Assembly (NCBI RefSeq): GCF_002140975.2
Contig: NZ_CP147247.1
Span: 186,001 to 250,000, forward strand
DNA: 64,000 nt
Direction of reading: 5' to 3'
Source: Enterococcus sp. 9E7_DIV0242
Lineage (GTDB): Bacteria; Bacillota; Bacilli; Lactobacillales; Enterococcaceae
Of the stretch, positions 59,023-64,000 are shown piece by piece. The position numbers were made by a program, and so were the translations under genes. The notes under the pieces were generated by a model. It worked only from the letters and a program-made list of their open reading frames with translations, was not told where the DNA came from and made no database searches. The first letter of the stretch is position 1, and each line of letters starts with the position of its first letter.

Positions 59023-60587
59023 TTTTAAACTCAATTATCTACACAGACAGCTTTGCTGAAAACGGACAGGGACAAACAGTTTATTCATGGGCCAATCAAT
59101 TTGATGTTAACAGCATTGACAATACAAAAAAGCCAGCAGAAATTTCTAAAGCTGAATTTGCAACGATTCTTCAAACGATCAAAAATAATCCGACAATCTA
59201 TGAAAATATGTTAATTAATGACGTGGAGAATTCTCAATACGCGAACGAAAGCGGCTCTCAGAGAATTACCCAAGCAACCATTTCTTATGGAGAAGATTTG
59301 ATTCTTGTATACAAAGGAACCGCTGGAGATATGGAATGGCGAGATAATGGTGAAGGTGGGTATTACAATATTGCAGATACCAAACAGCAGCAATTGGCTT
59401 TAGAATATTTTGATAAAACGACTGCAGCACATGGGAATGGAAAAATCTATGTCAGCGGCCATTCTAAAGGTGGAAACAAAGCACAATACATTGGTGTTCT
59501 TAGAGGAGAGCAGGTTGAACATACCTATTCTTTTGATGGTCAAGGCTTCAATCAAGCCTTCCTGTTGAAATACAAAGAATTGATTGAAAAGAATAGTGGG
59601 AAAATTACATCTATCAGCAATGAATTGGATTTTGTAAATATTCTACTATTCCCAATTGCAGGTAACAGAAGGTATATTGATTCTTCGACTAGCTGGGGAG
59701 TCAGTGATGGCAGCTCATTTTCTCTGAGTAAAAAGGAGGCTGAAAAGCTTCAGAAAATGGTAGCAAGCGGTACAGATAATGGCAGGATTCTACTCACACT
59801 TCTTAAAATGTATGGTTCAAGTATGCTCACACATAAAGTTGGTGCTTGGCATTCTCCTTATTCGATGTTCACTGTTGGGAAACATGGGATGCTTTCCTTG
59901 AATGCAGAAGTTGAACAAAGTGAATTGATGTCTGAGGTTCAAAACTTGTTTGCTCACTATGTGAAATACATGAGAAAAGAAGATTGGCGCTATCTTTGTT
60001 ATACATTGATGTCGGCTATGCAATCTGGTAGCCTAGCCTATGGTGATGACTACTCTGAGATGCCGAAAGGTTTTATTGAGCGGCTGTCGGCTTTGACAAA
60101 GGGTTATTTACAAAAGCAGAGAGGAATGAATGGTCAGGATATTTTTCGGCTCGTCAATTCTCTCTTTGGTAATAGTATTCTAGGAAATAGTATCGGTGTG
60201 ATGCTAGGTGTTGGCTATGAAGCAGTTCCTAGCGAAGGATATACAGATACAATCCGTGATTTTACTCAAGCAACCAAAGACCAGCTTCTTGCTCTGGTTG
60301 AAGAAGTTGAGGATGAACCTTGGTGGGATGTCACGAAATGGGATGTTTTTTATCGAGTAGACAAGTATTTGCTAGGTGGCATTGACTTTCCGAAAAATAG
60401 CTCGGATTTGATGGGCTATTATCGAAAAGTGATTGATCTGCAAGGGACAAGTGCATCTGAGATTCACCGTATTTTTGATGATGTTTATAATGCTGAATCC
60501 ATCTTTGCATCAAAGATAATGCAAAGAAAGGAAGAGGCAGAAGAGCTGTTTCAGCGTTTAACAGAAATCGCTGAAGGTTTTAGATAG
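58992..60587 (+). CDS. Putative type VII-secreted lipase-like toxin, N-terminal hydrolase with helical C-terminus
   Basis: A 531-residue protein without signal peptide. The N-terminal part (about 10-300) is a DUF2974-type alpha/beta hydrolase: Y-x-T start ILNSIIYTDSFAENGQGQTV, ISYGEDLILVYKGTAGD, and the nucleophile elbow SGHSKGGNKA with S158 in G-x-S-x-G, plus candidate Asp in FDGQGF (D182) and His near GAWHSPY (H287). The C-terminal 130 residues are predicted helical, ending DDVYNAESIFASKIMQRKEE. This enzyme-first, helix-last order is the reverse of LXG toxins and resembles TslA of S. aureus. ATG 58992 follows AAGGAGAGGG and overlaps the lipoprotein gene. Confidence 0.7.
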   Translation: MAQPTEEELLILNSIIYTDSFAENGQGQTVYSWANQFDVNSIDNTKKPAEISKAEFATILQTIKNNPTIYENMLINDVENSQYANESGSQRITQATISYGEDLILVYKGTAGDMEWRDNGEGGYYNIADTKQQQLALEYFDKTTAAHGNGKIYVSGHSKGGNKAQYIGVLRGEQVEHTYSFDGQGFNQAFLLKYKELIEKNSGKITSISNELDFVNILLFPIAGNRRYIDSSTSWGVSDGSSFSLSKKEAEKLQKMVASGTDNGRILLTLLKMYGSSMLTHKVGAWHSPYSMFTVGKHGMLSLNAEVEQSELMSEVQNLFAHYVKYMRKEDWRYLCYTLMSAMQSGSLAYGDDYSEMPKGFIERLSALTKGYLQKQRGMNGQDIFRLVNSLFGNSILGNSIGVMLGVGYEAVPSEGYTDTIRDFTQATKDQLLALVEEVEDEPWWDVTKWDVFYRVDKYLLGGIDFPKNSSDLMGYYRKVIDLQGTSASEIHRIFDDVYNAESIFASKIMQRKEEAEELFQRLTEIAEGFR

Positions 60588-60756
60588 ACTATATTTGAAA
60601 AAATTAGTGGAAAACAAAATTCTTATTACAGCTTTGGGTTCTATGAGGGTTGTTAGAATCAGAAAAAAGCAGCCTATATTGAGTGCCCGGAACAAGTCAT
60701 GCATAAACGAAAGGGACCTGTTGCTTCGGACAGCGCAAGTTTTAGCTGCTGTTAGA
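60588..60756. other. Convergent gap, no clear terminator
   Basis: The stretch contains weak inverted-repeat patches but no stem with T-run that would convincingly end either the hydrolase gene or the minus-strand aminotransferase gene. Confidence 0.35.
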
Positions 60757-61803
60757 CTAATTTAAATAATTTGTGATTGCCTCAAGAACTTTTTTCATCT
60801 CTTTTTTTGTTCCTATAGAGATACGAAGATACTTGTTTAAGCGTTCCGGTTTTGAGAAGTAGCGGACAAAGATATTTTTGGAAGCTAAAAATTGGTAAAG
60901 CTGTTCCATATCCAATTTATAATGTGTAGAAAGAACAAAATTCGTTTGAGAAGGTAGCGACTCAAAGCCTAAAGTCTGCAGCTGTTGGCTGAACCAATCT
61001 CTGGTTTCGCAGATTTCATCCGTAATTTTTTTGTAGTAAGTGTGGTCTTTTACGGCTGCTGCCGCCAATGCTTCTGCTAAGGTGTCCACAGAATATGGGT
61101 TGAAAGAAGATTTTATGCTTTCAAGTATAGCAATATATTCCGGAGCTCCAATCGCGTAACCTATGCGCAGTCCAGCCAATGACTGAGATTTAGATAGGGT
61201 ACGAACGATAATCAAATTGGGGTGGTCATCCAATAGAGAGAGCACGGAGTCTTCTGCAAATTCTACATATGCTTCATCAATAATTACGATAACATCTGTC
61301 TGTTTTTTCAGAAATAGACGTATCTCTTCGACAGTTTTGAAGAGACCGGTCGGTGCATTTGGATTAGCAATCACAAGTCCACCATTCAATTGTTCATAAT
61401 CCTGAAGATCGATTTCAAAAGCCTCATTTAAAGGAAGTTCCTTAAATGGAATGTGAAAAAGATCCGCCCAGACCTTATAAAACCCATAAGTAATATCTGG
61501 AAAAAGTATGGGGTCTTCGCTGTTAAAAAATGCAAGAAAGCTAAAAGCTAGTACTTCATCAGATCCATTACCAATCATTAACTGCTCTGGAGAGACGCCA
61601 TACTTTTCAGCTAAGGCCATTTTTAGAGATAAATTATCTAATGAGCTGTAGCGTTTCAACTGGTTGCTATCAAATGATTTCAGTGCTTCTGCAACTTTTG
61701 GAGAAGGCGGATATGGATTCTCATTCGTGTTGATTTTTATCATGTTGTGTGAATTCGGCTGAACACCGGGAACATAAGGAGCAATTTTTCTAATACCTTT
61801 CAT
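60757..61803 (-). CDS. hisC: Histidinol-phosphate aminotransferase family (HisC-like)
   Basis: A 348-residue PLP enzyme. The family marks are NTNENPYPPSP near the start, GNGSDEVLAF, NPNAPTGL and the PLP-lysine motif TLSKSQSLAGLRIGYA. No other his gene is present, so a role in histidine synthesis cannot be inferred; orphan HisC homologues also act on aromatic amino acids. ATG 61803 is chosen because GAGAGGG lies upstream and the family start is intact; the frame is open to 62007 but that part is AT-rich and non-homologous. It is divergent from the second aminotransferase at 62094. Confidence 0.85.
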   Translation of the reverse strand: MKGIRKIAPYVPGVQPNSHNMIKINTNENPYPPSPKVAEALKSFDSNQLKRYSSLDNLSLKMALAEKYGVSPEQLMIGNGSDEVLAFSFLAFFNSEDPILFPDITYGFYKVWADLFHIPFKELPLNEAFEIDLQDYEQLNGGLVIANPNAPTGLFKTVEEIRLFLKKQTDVIVIIDEAYVEFAEDSVLSLLDDHPNLIIVRTLSKSQSLAGLRIGYAIGAPEYIAILESIKSSFNPYSVDTLAEALAAAAVKDHTYYKKITDEICETRDWFSQQLQTLGFESLPSQTNFVLSTHYKLDMEQLYQFLASKNIFVRYFSKPERLNKYLRISIGTKKEMKKVLEAITNYLN

Positions 61804-62093
61804 ACAACTCAAACCCTCTCTTTTATATATACGTGACATTCTTCTTTTATAGTAGAGAAAACAACCATAAAATGCAAGATTAAAATGAGAAAACAAAGAG
61901 TAAATTGTTTTGATTTTAAATAGGATTTTCATTTTAAAAGAGAATATGGTACGATAATGACCAAGTAAAAACATTAAAAATGATGATAGTAGCATTAATC
62001 TTGCCATTTTAGTATTGTATTATTTGATTGCAACGCGTACAACTGATGAGTTAATTGTTGATACGTATATCAATAACTTGAGGAGGAGTATGA

Positions 62094-63263
62094 ATGGAAT
62101 TAACAAGCCGATTTAACAAACAAGTGTACAAAATTGCGGTGTCCATGATTCGTAGATTCGACGAGCAAGTGACAACGATCCCCGATATTTTAAAACTGAC
62201 TCTAGGAGAACCGGATTTTAATACACCGGAGCATGTAAAGGAAGCTGGACAAGTAGCAATTAAAGAGAACTTCTCTCATTATTCTGGAATGGCTGGTTTG
62301 ACAGATGTCAGAGAAGCAGCGGCCTATTTCATGAAAGAAAAATATGGACTGACTTATGATCCATTGTCCGAGGTTTTAGTAACGATTGGTGCGACAGAAG
62401 CAATTTCAGCTAGCCTATTAGCAATGCTGGAGGCAGGCGATAAAGTTCTGATGCCAGCACCAATTTATCCAGGATATGAACCGGTCATCACCTTAGCCGG
62501 GGCAATACCCGTTTATATTGATACGACTGAAAATGGGTTCGTTTTAACCCCTGAAATGATTGAAAAAGCTATGGCTGAACATGGAGCTGCCGTTAAGGCT
62601 GTTATTCTGAATTATCCAAGTAATCCGACTGGTGTGACGTACAATCGTGAAGAGGTTCAAGCTATTGCTGACGTATTGAAGAACTATCCGGTTTTTGTTA
62701 TTAGTGACGAAATTTATAGTGAACTGAGCTATGAAGATACACATGTTTCTATTGCTGAATTTATTCCAGAGCAAACAATTGTAATCAATGGTTTGTCGAA
62801 ATCCCATGCTATGACCGGTTGGAGAATCGGGTTCATTTTTGGAGACAAGCAATTAACAAGTGAAATCATTAAGGTACACCAGTATCTTGTGACTGCTGCT
62901 TCGACGATTTCTCAAAAAGCAGCTGTTCGTGCGCTTGTTGAGGGAATCAACGATGGTGTGATCATGAGAGAAGAGTATAGAAAACGCCGTGATTTTGTTT
63001 ACGAGCAGATGTCAGAGCTAGGGTTTGAGATTGCACGTCCAAATGGCGCTTTTTATATTTTCGCGAAGATCCCGATTGGATTTGAGCAGGACTCTATGAA
63101 GTTTTGTTTAGCACTTGCCAATAAACAAGCTTTGGCGATTATTCCTGGTATCGCCTTTGGTCCGGAAGCAGAAGGGTATGTTCGTATTAGTTATGCGGCA
63201 GATATGAGTCGTTTGGAAGAAGCGATGAAACGATTGACAGTTTTCATGAAAGCAGAAGCCTGA
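62094..63263 (+). CDS. patA: Class I/II aminotransferase, PatA-like
   Basis: A 389-residue PLP enzyme of the aspartate-aminotransferase fold Ib. It shows LTLGEPDFNTPEHV, the YPSNPTGVTYNREE segment and the PLP-lysine GLSKSHAMTGWRIGF. Enterococcal and bacillar relatives are annotated as N-acetyl-LL-diaminopimelate or aromatic/branched-chain aminotransferases; which applies is open, since no dap gene is adjacent. The ATG is preceded by GAGGAGGAG. A divergent promoter pair is expected in the 290-base gap to hisC. Downstream is a 266-base gap and pstS. Confidence 0.88.
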   Translation: MELTSRFNKQVYKIAVSMIRRFDEQVTTIPDILKLTLGEPDFNTPEHVKEAGQVAIKENFSHYSGMAGLTDVREAAAYFMKEKYGLTYDPLSEVLVTIGATEAISASLLAMLEAGDKVLMPAPIYPGYEPVITLAGAIPVYIDTTENGFVLTPEMIEKAMAEHGAAVKAVILNYPSNPTGVTYNREEVQAIADVLKNYPVFVISDEIYSELSYEDTHVSIAEFIPEQTIVINGLSKSHAMTGWRIGFIFGDKQLTSEIIKVHQYLVTAASTISQKAAVRALVEGINDGVIMREEYRKRRDFVYEQMSELGFEIARPNGAFYIFAKIPIGFEQDSMKFCLALANKQALAIIPGIAFGPEAEGYVRISYAADMSRLEEAMKRLTVFMKAEA

Positions 63264-63529
63264 GAAATCATTCTTTCAGTAGAAAGATAAAAAAAAGATA
63301 GATGAAGCAAAGAGTGTTGAAGTAGCTGTTTGCTCGGTGAACAATAAGAGCTTCTGAAAAATGGTTATGCAAAAATAATAAAAATGCACATAGTCAAAAC
63401 CATTCGATTACTTGAGAATCCTATACTTAATTTTTACACTTCTTTACCGATTATTTACAAGATTTTGGATTGGCCTTAACACTAGGTTGATAAACTATGC
63501 TTGTAACTAATTATGAAGGAAGTGTTGAA
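63264..63529 (+). promoter_or_regulatory. patA-pstS gap with PhoP-box-like repeats
   Basis: TTTACA (63433-63438), TTTACC (63443-63448) and TTTACA (63454-63459) form three direct repeats with 10-11 bp periods, the layout of Gram-positive PhoP boxes. A -10 may lie near 63490-63500 (GATAAACTATGCT). No terminator with T-run was identified after patA. Confidence 0.6.
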
Positions 63530-64000
63530 ATGAAGAAAAAGCTTTTGACGACATTGGTAATTACAGTAGGAGTGCTCTTAACAGGTTGTGGAAGTAGCAC
63601 GAATTCTGCAAGTAGTGGAAGCTCTGATAAAAAAACAAATGAACAAGTGAAAATAGTCGCGGTAGGCTCAACAGCGCTACAACCTTTAGTGGATGCAGCG
63701 AAGGATCAGTTTATCACTGATGAGCCAAATTATTCGATTTCTGTCCAAGGCGGAGGAAGTGGAACAGGACTTTCTCAGGTTGCGGATGGTGCAGTTACTA
63801 TTGGTAACTCAGATGTTTTTGCAGAAGAAAAATCAGGGATCGATGCAGAAAAATTGGTTGATCATAAAGTTGCTGTCGTTGGCATGGGCCCAGTTGTCAA
63901 CAAGGATGTTGGGGTAAAAGAAATTACCAAATCTGACTTGATCGATATTTTTACTGGGAAAATCACGAATTGGAAAGATGTCGGTGGGAAAGATCAAACT
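63530..64000 (+). CDS. pstS: Phosphate-binding lipoprotein PstS, 5' part (truncated by window end)
   Basis: The first 157 codons of a phosphate ABC-transporter binding protein. [20 protein letters not shown] is a clean lipoprotein signal with C20 as the lipidated residue. The mature part shows [27 protein letters not shown] and [11 protein letters not shown], the phosphate-site loops of PstS, then [14 protein letters not shown]. The ATG is preceded by GAAGGAAGTG. pstC, pstA and pstB probably follow outside the window. Phosphate limitation control through PhoPR fits the TTTACA repeats upstream. Confidence 0.95.
   Translation, partial: MKKKLLTTLVITVGVLLTGCGSSTNSASSGSSDKKTNEQVKIVAVGSTALQPLVDAAKDQFITDEPNYSISVQGGGSGTGLSQVADGAVTIGNSDVFAEEKSGIDAEKLVDHKVAVVGMGPVVNKDVGVKEITKSDLIDIFTGKITNWKDVGGKDQT

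Noticed and set aside
61804..62007. N-terminal extension of the HisC-like frame
   Set aside because: The added 68 residues are AT-driven, contain no family pattern, and a proper ribosome site lies just before ATG 61803.

Overview
The window reads as a low-GC Gram-positive chromosome of the order Lactobacillales, most likely an Enterococcus. This rests on the PolC-type replicative polymerase, the zapA-cvpA-mutS2-trxA-uvrC neighbourhood, the fhs-lspA-rluD-pyrR-pyrP-pyrBC-carAB-pyrKDFE order with a PyrR attenuator, Asp23/Gls24- and NatAB-type genes, and strong AGGAGG ribosome sites. Species is not resolved. No rRNA, tRNA, prophage or CRISPR array was found.

Layout: (1) 1-5520 is accessory: the 3' end of an ISL3-type insertion sequence, then a two-component system and an antimicrobial-peptide-type ABC exporter. 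(2) 5.9-20.4 kb is core information processing: polC, a convergent D-lactate dehydrogenase, zapA, cvpA, mutS2, trxA, a MocR regulator facing a DMT exporter, and uvrC. (3) 20.5-24.7 kb holds two small regulator-plus-membrane-protein operons with clear operators (Xre; PadR-DUF2812-DUF6440-NatAB). (4) 24.8-35.6 kb is metabolism: a LacI regulator and GH4 6-phospho-beta-glucosidase, a MerR regulator with a DXS-like enzyme, a BaiN-like flavoprotein, gdhA and pgi. (5) 35.7-41.2 kb has small stress-type genes (CMD, Asp23-like, Csp), fhs, two unannotated RNA candidates, a small membrane protein and a CBS protein. (6) 41.2-54.7 kb is lspA, rluD and the complete de novo pyrimidine operon. (7) 54.9-60.6 kb has an alpha-carbonic anhydrase, a LysR regulator and a six-gene cluster that looks like a type VII secretion lipase-toxin module. 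(8) 60.7-64.0 kb has two divergent aminotransferases and the start of pstS.

The most interesting items are: the putative type VII (Esx) lipase module at 56.9-60.6 kb, with the enzymatic domain N-terminal, a helical C-terminus, four small helical partners and a candidate immunity lipoprotein; a structured RNA of about 245 nt after fhs (39636-39880) with its own extended -10 promoter and terminator; a short promoter-terminator transcript of about 90 nt at 36.6-36.8 kb; and a dispersed family of imperfect palindromes of about 120 bp, three of them in tandem at 25.8-26.2 kb. All functional statements are by motif and family recognition from reading the sequence; no database search was run.
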